A model generated the notes under the pieces. The model was not told the origin of the DNA. It worked only from the letters and a program-made list of their open reading frames with translations, and ran no database searches. Made by a program: the position numbers and the translations under genes. 64,000 nt of DNA. Origin: Dactylorhiza incarnata. Its lineage: Eukaryota > Streptophyta > Magnoliopsida > Asparagales > Orchidaceae. Shown here one piece after another: positions 43,075-54,772 of the stretch (within the stretch, counting starts at the first letter, position 1; every line of letters starts with the position of its first letter). The stretch is taken from the NCBI GenBank assembly GCA_033032865.1, contig JAWHQI010000005.1, positions 10,130,001 through 10,194,000 of the forward strand. Reading direction: 5' to 3'.

Positions 43075-43963
43075 AAAAAAATTCAAAGTTGTTTTAGAAA
43101 TATCGAGCGTGTGCTTCAGCATTGTGAGGAAACCAATCTAGCTCTCAATTGGGAGAAATGCCATTTTATGGTCAAAGAAGGATTAGTCCTAGGCAATAAA
43201 ATATCGTGCAAGGGGATTGAGGTCGAAAGGGCCAAGATCGAAGTTATTGAACCCCCCTCCAATGAATGTAAAAGCAATTAGAAGTTTCCTAGGCCACGCA
43301 GGGTTTTATCAGCGTTTTATTCAAATATTTTCTAAAATCATGAAGTCGTTAACCCATCTTCTTGAAAAAGAAACTTCTTTCCTTTTTAACGATGAAAGTC
43401 TTTTGGCTTTTAAACTTATAAATTCTTTGATTCTAGTCGCACCGAATTAGTCGCTAGCCTTCAAAATTATGTGCGACGCGAGTGAAATTGCGGTAGGCGC
43501 CGTATTAGGCCAATGGGTAAACAAGTATTTCCACCCAATTTATTATGCGAGCAAGACACTCATGTCGACACAAGCGAATTACAGCACTACCGAGAAGGAG
43601 CTTCTAGCTATCGTATTTTCTTTTGATAAATTTAGGTCATACCTCGCTCTCTCCAAAGTAATAGTCTTCACAGATCACTCTGCTCTTAGGTATCTTTTAA
43701 GTTAATCAGATGCCAAGCGCCATCTTTTGCGATGGATCCTCCTATTGCAAGAGTTTGATTTAGAGATCCGGGACAAAAGGGGAGCTGAAAACTTGGAGGC
43801 CGATCATCTTTCCCAATTAGAAAATCCCGCTACGGAAGCATTAGTAGAAGCCGATATAAATGATAAATTCCCTGAAGAGCCCCTCCTTGCTCTTGAACAC
43901 ATAATGACATCTTCCACCCCCTGGTTCGCGTATTTGACTAACTATCTAGTAGTCTGGGTCTAA
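43075..43963 (+). pseudogene. RT connection and RNase H of Athila-like element B
   Basis: Phrases: LALNWEKCHFMVKEG (in the 43080-43216 gap), IRSFLGHAGFYQRFI, FKIMCDASEIAVGAVLGQ (first RNase H Asp), YYASKTLMSTQANYSTTEKELLAIVFS (Glu) and VIVFTDHSALRYLLS. After a stop at 43703 it continues with RWILLLQEFDLEIRDKRGAENLEADHLSQLEN. Stops also occur near 43448. All are standard Athila pol motifs. Confidence 0.9.
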
Positions 43964-44155
43964 AAATTCCCTGAGTGAGGAATGTCTAAAAATATTACTT
44001 CATTGTCACAAAGGACCAACCCGTGGTCATTATCAAGCGAACTGAACCGCAAGAAAGGCGCTGGAGGTAGGATTCTATTAGCCAAGCTCTTTAAAGATGC
44101 TCATACCCTTGTGAGTACTTGCAATAGCTGCCAGCGGTCGGGCAACATCTCCCGC
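43964..44155 (+). pseudogene. Integrase of element B, zinc-finger part
   Basis: Frames here read LAKLFKDAHTLVSTCNSCQRSGNIS, the CxxC half of the HHCC finger in Athila integrase. The coding sequence is cut after AACATCTCCCGC by the solo LTR. CCCGC at 44151-44155 is the left target-site copy. Confidence 0.85.
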
Positions 44156-45692
44156 TGATGAGTAGTTTATTTACTCATTTTTAGTATAAGTTTATTATAG
44201 TTTTAATATGAAATTATATAAATTATATGATTTACATCATGTAAATTACTCATTTTTCAATTCCATGCACTAACTTAAGCTGATCTTATATTTTCAGGTT
44301 TTCTGTGCATTTTGAGGAAAAAGTGCAAGTACACGCCCAAGGTCACGGGCGTGACCATGGGGCGTGTAAACTACGATGTGTTCCAGACCTATTTCCGCCA
44401 CCCCGGAGTCATTCCGTGAAGATTCGCCAATTACACGCCCCAGGTCACGGGCGTGACCAAGTGCGTGACCCAGTGTCATGGCCGCAACCCGCCACCAACA
44501 TCCAGATCAGCCTGCCACATCAATTAAAGTTACACTCCCCAGGTCACGAGCGTGACCCAGGGGCGTGACATCCAGTCATGGGCGTGGTCAGTTCCCCCCG
44601 AAAGCCCCCACCGAAAGCTTCCCCACGCGCTGTTTAAAGTTACATGCCCCAGATCACGGGCGTGACCCAGGGGCGTGACACACACGTAACGCCTACTTTA
44701 AATCCAAAAGACGTTTATCCCATGCCAGATTCATTCACGCCTGTTACACGCCCCTTGGTCACGGGCATGACCAAGGGCTTGTAACACCAGATTTCCAGTT
44801 ATTTAAAGGGAGCTTATCCAGATGATCGGGGACGAATTTTTGGGGTTTAGTTCTTCATTTCCTGTACAGTTTTCATGTTTTATCATTTCTTGTAAGTTCC
44901 TTTCTTATGTGCACTTGTAATTCTCAATCTCTTAGCTTGTAATTCCTTCTGAAATCAATAAAATATTTCTTTTCTCCTTCTTATTCTATTCTCAATTTCA
45001 TTATGTACCTTTTTATTTTCATCAATTCCTCCACCTTTATGAGTTGCTAAACTTCTATTAGCACTCGGTCTAGACGATCCAAGGAATAATGTAATTCATG
45101 AAGTAATGTAGAAAGCCTTTTTCCTTTCTTGAAAATGCTTAAGATTTATCCTTGATCCTTTTTAATGAGATTATATTTTCGATATATAATTCGCATACAT
45201 GTTTTCGTAATTAATTTAGCCGAGCAGTTTATAATATGAATCGATCATTCAAGGATAAAGATAGTTGCATGCAACCCTCGAGAGAGGATGACATAAATCT
45301 CCCGGATTAGAGTCAAATCCAATAGAGGGGTTCAATTCTATAAAGCGAGTTTTATGTGTTTTGATTCTAGAGAGAAAGTTCGATTGATCAATCTAAACTC
45401 AGTTGAATGCATCCTCGACAGAGGTGTGTTTGAAATTCGGGAACCTCCGCGGTTGAAGCAGTTTTCTTAAGAGAATTAGAGTTTTTGTTTTCTTCTATTT
45501 TATTTAATTCGCCGCACTTTTTACTATTTGCAACCCAACTCCAAATTTATATTTGATAAAATAATAGAGATTTTCCGAAGTAAAAATATTATACCGCCCC
45601 GAGTCTAATACGACTTTGTTTTATATAAACCTATATTTCTTTCGACGTGGTACACTTGTCATTGTCATTTGCGGATATAGTTTTGCACATCA
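44156..45692 (+). mobile_element. Solo LTR inserted in the integrase of element B
   Basis: 1537 bp with ends TGATGAGT...GCACATCA (TGATG/CATCA inverted ends), bounded by CCCGC and CCTGC. Integrase coding resumes directly after the right copy (CGGGATGAGATGCC). No PBS, PPT or internal sequence is present, so it is a solo LTR left by LTR-LTR recombination. It is homologous to the element's own 3' LTR (48317-49924), notably the CTCGAGAGAGGATGACATAA region, but clearly diverged, so it belongs to a sister Athila-like family. It carries a palindrome block and a TATTTAAAG box at 44800-44808. Confidence 0.9.
44335..44770 (+). repeat. GGTCACGGGCGTGACC palindrome block in the solo LTR
   Basis: There are at least five copies, at 44341-44356, 44443-44458, ~44552, ~44652 and ~44757. 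Each lies inside a larger phrase of the type ACACGCCCC-A-GGTCACGGGCGTGACC-AGGGGCGTG, which is itself an extended imperfect palindrome. Spacing is about 100 bp. It lies directly upstream of the TATTTAAAG box. Confidence 0.88.
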
Positions 45693-46625
45693 CCTGCCGG
45701 GATGAGATGCCCCCCAAAATATTTTTCAAGAATGCAAAATTTTTGAACTTTGGGATATTGATTTGTTGGTCCTCTCCTGCCTTTTTTTCAAACAAATACA
45801 GCTTCATTGCGGTCGACTACGTATCGAGGTGGGCAGAAGCGCAAGCTCTCCCCATCAACGACGCGAGAGTCATCGTAAATTTCTTAAAAAAAATATTCTC
45901 TCATTATGGCACGCCACGCATTATTGTTAGTGATCAGGGCACCCATTTTTGCAATAATCAATTTACTAAAATTTTAGCAAAATATGGTGTTAAGCACAAA
46001 CTGCCCACTACTTATCACCCAAAAACGAGCGGCCAAGTCGAAGTCATTAACCGAGAATTAAATCAGATTTTAGCAAAAACTATTTCTATTAATAGGAAGG
46101 ATTGGGCTCTTAAGCTCAATGATGCGTTATTGGGCTTATCGAACGACGCACAAGACCGCCATCCATTGTACACCATATCGATTAGTTTATTGCAAGGCTC
46201 GCCACCTTCCGATCGAATTAGAACACCGCGCATTCTGGGCGCTTAAATTTTAAAATCTCGATTCTACCTTTGCGGCCGAGCAAAGAAAATTTCAAATTAA
46301 CGAACTAGATGAGTGGTGCGCGAATGCGTATGAAAGTAATAATTTTTTTAATAAGCGAACCAAATTTTACCGCGATAAAAATATTAAAATTATAAAAACT
46401 TTTTTGGCGGCGATCTTGTCCTTCTTTATAACTCTTGTCTTTGCCTTTTTCCAGGAAAGCTAAAATATCGATGGTCCGACCCCTTTATAGTTAAAGAGGC
46501 TTGGTCGTATGGGACAGTTCTCATATCCCACCCGGAAAAAGGCTCCTTCAAAGTAAATGGGCATCGTCTTAAGTTATACCTTCCAAGTGAATTATCTAAC
46601 GAGAAGAGTGAATCAATATTACTTC
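45693..46625 (+). pseudogene. Integrase of element B, catalytic core and C-terminus
   Basis: The 199-codon frame (45647-46246, with its first ~17 residues from the LTR) contains FIAVDYVSRWAEAQAL (first Asp), IIVSDQGTHFCNNQF (second Asp) and YHPKTSGQVEVINRELNQIL (Glu), so the DDE triad is kept. The tail (46260-46625) includes LDEWCANAYES and a decayed GDLVLLYNS-like region. A frame change occurs after about 46240. The order and spacing match Athila integrase. Confidence 0.9.
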
Positions 46626-48316
46626 CGCCGATAACATGAGCGACAATTGGGTCAAGCTACGAGAACTTAAACAAAGCGCTTTTGGGAGGCACCCCAAAGT
46701 TATCTTTTTGTTGTTTTTTGTTCTTGTTTTTGTTTTAACATGTTTTGTAGGTAACCGCCGTTTCCCCCGCTCAAAATCATGGAAGGCTTTTTTCCTTCTC
46801 CTTCCTTCTCTCTTATCCCGCATCCTTTTTTGTTTTTGCTTGCATTTTTTTTTTCTTTTTTTCATTTCCTTTTTTGCTTTATACTTAGTTTTAAACAATG
46901 AGGATAATGTTTAACTTTAAGTATGGTGGTGTAAATATAGTTTTTAAAATGTAGTTCTTAATTTAGAAAATCTTCAAAAAATATATTTTCTTATATTTTC
47001 TTTTATTCAAGCACTTTCAAAACCCAAAAATTCACAAAAATTAGATAGTTGAAAATCTAATATCTTGGAAAGGAAAGTTTGGGCTATCATCCTAGCACAC
47101 CTCCTAGTACCGGTGAGAACCCTTCAAGGGGTATACCTCGGGAAGTGCAAGAGTTTAAAAAAGTATGACTAAAACTAGTTTCTTTTACTATTATTATTAT
47201 CAAAAATTAAAAAAAAAGATAATATCAAAAACTCCACAAAATATGAAAAACATAGAATAAAAACAAGTTTTTTTATAAAATCCCTACATGTTGTTTTTGT
47301 TATTTCTTATAAATCTATTTGAGAATGTATATAAGCATTTTTAGTTTTCTTTAATTGGCTCAAATTTTGTTTTATCATAGATTGTTAAATTTAAATTTTG
47401 GGAATCTTGTTTTAAGAATCATTTTATTGTTTTAATTTGATTAGAGAACCTATTAAGTGTGACTTCTCTTTTTATTTTTAAATGAGTTTGTTTTGTAGTA
47501 AATTTGCTAAACCTACTTAGATTTCTATTATATTTTCTTCTAGCTTTTTAGATCTTAAGAAATTTCAATTTACTAGAATTTGCTCTCAATGTAATTTAAT
47601 TTATAAGCTTGAAATTTTTCTCTACCATACCCCTTTATTGGCATATAAAAAAAAGTTTTAAGAGATCATATGTCATAGGAATAAGAGAATAAAATTCACT
47701 ATTCCCTAAACATATGCACCCAAAATCATTTAAAAGATTATATGGCATGGAGTAAGAGGATAAAATTCATTACTCCTAAACATATACATTTTGGGTTTTT
47801 ACTAGAAGAGAATATTAAAAGATTATATGGCATGAAGTAAGAGGATAAAATTCATTACTCCTAAACATATACATTTCAAAAAAATTGAGTGAGGTTAGAG
47901 GATAAAATTCATCACCTCCTTTCTAAGATCTCTTCTTATGCCAAAGTTTGTAAACCCCCTTAACCAATATCTTTTATCTAGATTTAATTTAAGTTATGGA
48001 GAGAGCAATATTTAGTAGGTTACTTTTTTGTTAAGTTTCTTTTAAGTTAGAGTTCTTATAATTTTAATCTAATTTAATTTGATAATTGCTACAATTTTGT
48101 TAGCTAAATACTTATCTTGAGAAATCCCTAGCTAAGCATTTTCACTCTTTTCAAATCATCATCATAATTTAGGACTTAATCCCTCCTAAAATTTATTCTT
48201 AACTTACTTTTGGTCTAAATGAAAATTTTAGTTCAATTAAAATTTATATTAATGTCCTATTAAATATTTCTCATACTTTTGCTCTTGAATAGCAAAAGCT
48301 CAAGTATGGGGGTATT
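46626..48316 (+). other. 3' untranslated region of element B
   Basis: It starts with the post-pol phrase AAGCTACGAGAACTTAAACAAAGCG...GGGAGGCACCCCAAAG typical of Athila. T-rich DNA follows, then AATGAGGATAATGTTTAA. A second copy of the leader module lies at 47063-47150. Two ~80-bp AT-rich repeats (AAGAGATTATATGGCATG...ATAAAATTCATTACTCC) occur at about 47730-47880, with a diverged third copy near 47655. It ends with TCAAGTATGGGGGTATT, the PPT. No gene is supportable. Confidence 0.75.
47063..47150 (+). other. Second copy of the ~87-bp module in the 3' region of B
   Basis: CTTGGAAAGG...TTTGGGCTATCATCC...CTAGTACCGGTGAGAACCCTTCAAGGGGTATACC...GGGAAGTGCAA is nearly the same as 24833-24920. The element thus carries the module at both ends of its internal region. 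Confidence 0.65.
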
Positions 48317-49924
48317 TGTTAAGTAGGTTTTATATGAATTTTTATTATAGAATTTAGTATTTAGTTAATGGGAATTTCTCCTTTTCATGCCAATATTAGC
48401 TTATAAATAGTTCTTTTCTTGAAACTGAACCTAATTTAGCATTTTTTGTAATTTTGTAAATTTTTGGGACAATTTGGTCAAATTTGAATTGCACGCCCTC
48501 GGTCACGCCCGTGACCAAGGGCGGGTAATCCTAATGCACGTCCAGAGTGGCTGCCACGTGATTTAGGAACATTTCCCCCAGGTCATGCCTGTGTTCCAAT
48601 ACACGCCCTCGGTCACGCCCGTGACCCAGGGAGTGTCAACTTAAAGATCATTCCCAACCGATGTCGTGTCCAAGTGGAGATGTCGTGCACATTTGACTTC
48701 AATCATGCCCGTGTTCAAGCAAGTCATGGTCGTGACTCTCCCACATGAACTTTGACTCCCGCCACGCCGCTAATCATGCCCATGCTACATTTAATGAAGC
48801 CGCCCAAGTACACGGTCGTGACCTCCAAGTCACGGGTGTGTAATGTACGATTTTCGCCAAGCCATCATGAAATCCCCACTCCGCTACCCCAGCTGAGCAG
48901 AACTGAAATTACACGCCCTTGATCATAGGCGTGACTGAGGACGTATAACTTGGGAATTTTTCCTATAAATTCTAGAGGTCTTCTTGAGTCCAGGGTTCAG
49001 AATGTTGGAGAGGGGGAGGTGGTGCTAGAGTTGTTAGTGTCCATTTTCATCCTTTTTGCATGTTTTTCCTTTTCATGTTCTCTCCCTCTCTTACTTTAAG
49101 TAATGTTCTAATTTTCTTTTATGCAATAGTCTAATGTAAGCTTGTAGTCTCTCCTTTTATAGTATTACAACCTTTCATTTAAGGCTTGTAATTACTTTTT
49201 TCATTAATAATGATTTAGCTTTGCTTTCTTTCATTTTCTCTCTCTACTTATAGTTAATTTTTCAAGCAATCTTATCTTTCTCTTTTTTCCCTCCACCATG
49301 ATTAACTAATTCTCATTAGTGCTTGATCGAAATGATCCCAGGATGAGATAATCAAGTCATGAATTATTAGCTCTCTTTTTCCATTTAAGTAACACTTTTG
49401 ATTTACCCTTGATATTTATTTAGTGAGACCATATTTTCGATATGTGGTTTTCACTATGGTCTTCATACTTAGCTAGCCGAGAGGCTCAAAGTATGAATTG
49501 ATCACTCATTGGGAAAAGAGAGTTGCACGCACCCCTCAAGAGAGGATGACATAAATCTCCCGGATTGTGGTCAAATCCAATAGCGGGGTTCACAGCGTAA
49601 AACAAGTTTTAGGCAATCAATTATAGAATGAGAGTTCAGTCAGTTTTTCCTAAAATTAGTTGGGCATTCACCTCGAGAGAGGCATTGTTTAAGCTTCAGG
49701 AACCTCCACGGTCAAGTAGTTTACATAATAGGAATTAGATTTATCTTTATCTTCTCTTGATTATTCTCACTCCAAGGTGAATTTAGATTGAACACTAATC
49801 CATTTAACCATCACCTAAACCTTAGTTAATTTGCAATTGCCTTTCTTTTTAGTTATGTAAAACCCTAAAAACTTATTAGATAAGATAATAGTTTCATCCT
49901 CCAAGTAGAAGTAATCAACGCACC
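48317..49924 (+). mobile_element. 3' LTR of Athila-like element B, 3' end truncated
   Basis: It starts TGTTAAGTAGG right after PPT AAGTATGGGGGTATT. A palindrome block lies at 48495-48940, and TATAAATT at 48964-48971. Bases 49733-49922 match the 5' LTR remnant. The last ~150 bp expected from the 5' LTR are missing and different sequence starts after CAACGCACCCA. Confidence 0.82.
48495..48940 (+). repeat. GGTCACGCCCGTGACC palindrome block in the 3' LTR of B
   Basis: Perfect GGTCACG-CC-CGTGACC copies are at 48501-48516 and 48611-48626. Decayed half sites (TCATGCCCGTG, GTCACGGGTGTG) continue to ~48940. The block ends just before TATAAATT at 48964. The centre is CC here and GG in the solo LTR, the same palindrome read on the other strand. 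Confidence 0.85.
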
Positions 49925-50963
49925 CATAGGGTCATAAGTCATTGGATTGACTTAGAACTTGGCAGAGAGATTCATAGGGCGGTATTATGTCCAAAATAAT
50001 TTACCTGGAATTTTTAGGAACATTTATCCCCTCTAAATTAATTAAGAACTTATTAGGGCACTTTCTTATAAGAAGAATTTACATGTTTATATAACCTTAG
50101 ATGGTCATGAAATTTTGGCAGTGAGCTTGTATTAGTGATATTGTTCCTTGATAATTATATTAAGGATTTTAGATTGATCTCTATATTACTTCATTCACAA
50201 GTCAATTAGTTGCCCTAATTATAAGAAAATTACTTCATGGGGTTAAGTTTTACTGAAATGTTATAAAACTTGGTCAGAGGACACCTAAGGGCATTACAAA
50301 GCTCTGTAAATTTTTGGTATAAGGTTTGGAAGTATTTACAAGTAGGTTACTTCACAAAGTGCCCTAGTTTAGCATTATTTGAAATATTTATTTTAATGGC
50401 TAAATGACATTGGAAAATTATGAAACACAAGCAGTAAACTTTTTTGATCACCTTAGACACATGTTAATTTTCTTGTAATTTTTGAATGAGTATTTTTGGT
50501 ACTTTCTTTGTAATCCTTGATTTTGATAAATTAATCAATATTTTAATTGGATGTCAAAAACTTTATGGAAATTTATTAACATCATATATTGCTGTTATTT
50601 TGATGATAAATAGTTGTACAAATTTTAGTAAGGTCTTAGCTTATCAGAAAACCATACTTGGTGTTCAAAGTTTTAGGTTCCCTGATTTTGGAGAAATAAT
50701 AATAAATGGCAAATAAATTAAGAAAATTATGAATTTCTGGAGATAGTCTTAAAATGTCATAACACACCCCCAATAATAATCTTGGGTCATTTGGATAATT
50801 ATTTGGAGTACCTCCTCTCATGCACCACATATAGTTCACTAGGTCTGCGCATAGTAAAACTGTAGAATTAAGGTAACTTGTAGACCACTAAGTGAAAATG
50901 GGAGGTAGTTCGTGTACTTGGTCTTGTTGAGGAGATTGAGGTCACCAACAGGAGTCCAAGAAG
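49925..50963 (+). mobile_element. AT-rich LTR fragment related to the middle of the F-type LTR
   Basis: No gene. Phrases such as TGCGCATAGTAAAACTGTAGAATTAAGG...CACTAAGTGAAAAT parallel F LTR 30880-30945 (TATGAATAGTAAAAACTTAATG...CACTTAGAAAAT). Many GAAAATTATGAAA phrases recur as in F. Boundaries are uncertain, and the 76-codon frame inside is not supported. Confidence 0.45.
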
Positions 50964-51618
50964 TGAGTGTGCCTGAAACACTTACGGCAAGTGCACCGGT
51001 CGTACAAGTAATAAAAGATGCGAGGGACTCCCTGGATATCGTTCTCAGAGGATTGCAAGTTGGGGTGTACGAATTCTCGTCCGAAAAATTGACCGCAATG
51101 CCGTGCTTTGGTTAGCGGGATGGAATGCATGCCTAAAGCACCGCTTCGCTTAGCGGGATGGAATGCAGGCCGCAATGCCATGCTTTGGTAAGCGGGTAGA
51201 TGAGAAGGCTAGCAAAGTGAGGTTCGTAGGCACCTCGTCACTGGTCATGCAACTAGCAATTGCTAGTGTGGTGCACAGTGGAGCGGTGGAATGGATGGTG
51301 GAATGGGGCGCTCCTCAACTTACATAAACCACAATAAATCTCATCGAAATGAAATTACATTAACTTAAACAAGAGGTTTATGAACATCATCCATAACAAC
51401 ATACATCCATAAGGAAGAACTAAAACAACACACAAGGGGGAAGAGTAAAGCCAAGCTCGAAGAATCGTTGAAGGTTCTCGGTTGGAATCGTCGGGTTGTC
51501 AAGCCGCGTCCGAGCTCGGTCTTCAGTTGTCGTCCGGGCACCGGAGGACCTGCCACCTTCCTCTACTTTAGCCATCTTCTTCGTGGTTCAGCTCAAGCTA
51601 GCTCTTCTTAGAGATACC
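50964..51618 (-). mobile_element. Tat-like LTR fragment interrupted by the copia E LTR
   Basis: The left part parallels the left edge of LTR C (a TGAGTGTGCC start, GCACCGGTCGTACAAGTAATAAA, GGACTCCCTGGATATCG, two GCTTTGGTTAGCGGGATGGAATGC repeats). The right part (51258-51618) matches 5667-6030 closely. At 51619 the copia E LTR begins, in a phrase GAGATACC that continues with other bases in the homologue at 6030, which confirms the insertion point. Confidence 0.75.
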
Positions 51619-52826
51619 TGTGAAATTTTTCTGTAGATCTAGGAGTGAGCAGGAATTGTATAACTAAAAGTTCAAGCCAATCAACCAGAAGCACATGAAG
51701 CAAACACAATCTTTATTGACAAGCAAAATTCTTCATTACAGGGCGAGGTATACATGGCGAGAAATGATTTCGCCAGTACACAAAAACAGAAGAGAAAAGC
51801 AGTAGAAAGGAAAACCAGCGGTCTGACTTCCCGAGACCGCCTGACCGCACGACCTGACAGTCCGCTCGGCTAGAAAACAAGACTGCCCGAACTGCCTGCC
51901 TGCGCCTTGAACAACACCAACTGAGAACCACGTGAACTCCCAGACTCCACTGATCCACCCGAACTCCAGCAACCCGCACTGCAAGCTGCGAGACCGCCCG
52001 AACACCTTTAGATGAGGAGGTGACCGCTGCTACCCGCACAATCCGCAGAAGCTGCACAAAACAAGTTCGATCAGCTAACCGTCCGGTCACAAAAAACAGA
52101 CCGCAAGAACAGGTCGCGAGATCAGCTTACACTTGGTGCAATTATTTTGCTGCTATAGTGACTCCTATTTATAGGCAGGCGACCTGATCCAGTCACTGCC
52201 CTATGAGATAAGTCACCGCCCCTTGACCGTGCGACCAGACCGGTCAAGCGGCGCAACCAGCAAAAGATCCTCCTACTTAGTGAGCTCGCCGACTTCAACA
52301 GAAGCCGCGCGATCATGACAAGTCGCCCAGTCATGTCGCTTACCACCTGTGTTCACCACCCGACCTCCTCCAGAGACCGCGAACACACCAGACCGACTAG
52401 GAAAAAACCCGCCAAGTCGACCAAACACCTGTGACCGCATATACCAGCCGATTGCCGAAAGACCAGCCATGCGAATACAGACCGGAGACCGCGCGACTAA
52501 GAAGACCTTAGTTTGCGCGCACCATAAAGAACTCGGACAGCCCCCAGGCCGAGATGCCCGCACCACGTGGTCAGAAACACTAGACCGCGCGCCGCCCTAA
52601 CCAGGCAGAAACTTGCTCCGCCACGCAGTCACACGACCAGACCGCGCGACCACACCTCGGCACCCTTAGACAGAAGAACGATTGTCCCGCCGAGAAGCCC
52701 GCAGCTAGACCAGAGAGGTCAGACCGCCAGAGGAGACCGCAAGACCGTGCGGTCATACCAGACCGCGCGGTCTCCCCCCCACCCAGACCGCCAACTTCAC
52801 AAACTTCCACTTCAACATTTTTAACA
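51619..52826 (-). mobile_element. 3' LTR of copia element E
   Basis: 1208 bp. The minus strand reads TGTTAAAAATG...AAATTTCACA, with TG...CA ends. The PPT CTTCAAGGGGGGG lies at the right edge. Dense GACCG/CGGTC motifs fill most of the LTR, including the perfect palindrome GACCGCGCGGTC at 52761-52772. A second copy of its U3 two thirds lies at 4862-5666. Open frames inside it are products of the GC-rich repeats. Confidence 0.88.
52166..52173 (-). promoter_or_regulatory. TATA box of LTR E
   Basis: TATAAATA on the minus strand, inside the palindromic phrase CCTATTTATAGG, about 655 bases from the LTR start. It is conserved in the second copy at 5021-5030. The motif-rich region lies both upstream and downstream. 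Confidence 0.55.
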
Positions 52827-53642
52827 CCCCCCCTTGAAGTGGGATGTTGAAAACAGCCCATGTAGACTCCTTAGCCGAGTAAATGGCCCCTTCGCCAGCG
52901 CCTTTGTGAAGATGTCAGCAATGTTGTCATGACTCCAAACTTGCTCGACCGAAAGAGACCCCTCCAGCACCTTCTCACGAATGAAATGATGCTCGATCTC
53001 GATATGCTTGGTCCTCGTGTGACAAACTGGATTAGTAACCAGTTTGAGAGCACTGACATTATCACCGCGGAGCAGAGTCGGACCCTGAACCTCCTTATGG
53101 ATGTTTCCAACCAACCTCCTAAGCCATATGGCTTCTTGAGCTGCCAAGGCCGAAGCCTTGTATTCCGCTTCCGTGGTTGAGACAGACACGGAATCCTCCT
53201 TCTTACTACACCATGATATAGCCGTGGGGCCCGCCATGAAGACGTATCTAGACATCGACTTCCGATCATCCAAATCTCCCCCATAATCAGCATCCATGTA
53301 CCCTTGCACCTCGAATCCCGCATCCCTTCTGTAAAGAAGACCCATATCCGAAGTCGCCTTGACATACTTCAGTATATTCTTGGCCGCTAGTAGATGAGGC
53401 ATCCGTGGTTCTGCCATATAACGGCTCACCCTACCAACTGCATACGCAATATCCGGCCTGGTAATCGCCAGATAGATCAAGCTCCCAACCAGAGCCCGGA
53501 ACACCAGCGGATCATTTAGAATCCTCCCCTCATCCTTGAGAAGTTTCATGGCCTTCTCCAGAGGTGTGGAAATGCACTTCCCTTCCTTCATGCCGAACTG
53601 CTCCACGATTCGCTCCGCATATCTAGCCTGGGACACCAACAC
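52821..53642 (-). pseudogene. Copia E pol: end of RT and RNase H
   Basis: The 273-codon frame holds GSLIYLAITRPDIAYAVGRVSRYM, the RNase H phrases GYMDADYGGDLDDRKSMS and STTEAEY, HTRTKHIEIEHHFIRE, and the closing NIADIFTKAL near residues 245-254. Catalytic acids are present. The natural pol end is about 52860; the frame runs a few codons into the LTR. It is separated from the RT frame by a stop near 53657 (CAG-type position). Confidence 0.9.
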
Positions 53643-53657
53643 TCCACTTTCCTTCCT

Positions 53658-54068
53658 CTACACTTCGAGTCCAAGGAAATGGTGAAGCTCACCTAAGTCC
53701 TTCATCTCGAACCTGATAGATAGCTCAGCCAGAAGCCTTGCTACCTCCTCCTTTGAATTCCCCGTCACGATCATATCGTCGATGTAAAGCAGCACGATGA
53801 CTTGAAGCTCCCAGCTCTTCTTGACGAACAAGCTTGAGTCTGAGTTTGAAGCACCAAACCCGCAGAATAAAAGATACTCTGCTATCTTTCCAAACCACGC
53901 CCTCGGCACTTGCTTCAACCCATACAGGGCCTTCTTCAACTTGCAGACATGCTCTGGAAAATCTTCAGATACGAAGCCTGGCGGCTTGACCATGAAGATG
54001 TCCTTGTTAATCTCGCCGTATAAGAACGCATTCTTTACGTCGAGCTGCCAAATCTCCCACCCCAACAA
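53658..54068 (-). pseudogene. Copia E pol: reverse transcriptase core
   Basis: Phrases QLDVKNAFLYGEINKDIFM, KKALYGLKQVPRAWF, the active site LYIDDMIVTGN, and RFEMKDLGELHHFLGLEV. The catalytic Asp pair is intact. The N-terminal part of RT continues in the overlapping frame 54035-54760, so there is a frame change near 54050. Confidence 0.9.
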
Positions 54069-54760
54069 GCTGCCAAGGCAATCACAACCCGAACTGAAGT
54101 CATTTTTGCCGCCGGACTGAATGTCTCTTCATAGTCCTCACCGTATTGCTGCGAGAATCCCCGAGCCACAAGGCGAGCCTTGTACCGCTCGATACTGTCG
54201 TATGCCTTCTTCTGGAGCTTGTAGACCCACTTGCATGTTACAGGGGTGATACCCTTGGACTTGGGCACCAGAGACCAAGTCTTATTCTTCTCAAGAGCAC
54301 TCATCTCTTCCTGCATAGCTGAATCCCACTGTTCCACGCCTTTGTCCATTTCAAAGCTCGATGGATCCCTCTCATCCAAGGGACCAGCAAAGAAACACGA
54401 GACAAAGCTCACCATGTTTCCTCCTGTATTGCGATCAGGGGCAATGATTGTTCGCTTCGATCTCCGCAACGCCTTCCCCTGACTCGCAGTATATTCAACT
54501 GCTTCTTCTCTAGCTCCCCTTCCAGACATTTTTGGAACATCGCTCCCCCTGCTTCCTGATCCAGAAGCCTCCTCCTCAGAACTAGATATTGATGGACCAC
54601 CTAGTGACACAGGCAGCTCCACCTGAAGATTTTCCACAGCTTTCTCCGGCTCCTCCACCCTGCTTTCTGGTAGCTCAACACCAGAACTTCCCTTGTAAGA
54701 TGTCACCTCGTCGAACACGATGTCACGAGATACAACAAATCTCCGCATCTCGGGGTCCAT
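54035..54760 (-). pseudogene. Copia E pol: integrase tail, linker and RT N-terminus
   Basis: The 241-codon frame starts with MDPEMRRFVVSRDIVFDE, the usual phrase at the end of copia integrase. An acidic/Ser-rich linker follows, then WDSAMQEEMSALEKNKTWSLV, CKWVYKLQKKA, KARLVARGFSQQYGEDYEETFSPAAKMTSVR. It is cleanly recognisable as the join from integrase to RT. A stop at 54761 separates it from the integrase core. Confidence 0.88.
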
Positions 54761-54772
54761 GCACTTCCAGCC

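Noticed and set aside
46596..46914. Lys-rich minus frame and hydrophobic + frame in the B 3' region
   Set aside because: They arise from T-rich/A-rich DNA after pol. The + frame is the post-pol tail of Athila; no independent support.
51713..52824. Several 80-125 codon frames in LTR E, some resembling RPRDHT repeats
   Set aside because: GC-rich motif DNA with few stops. The second copy of the LTR (4862-5666) does not keep them.
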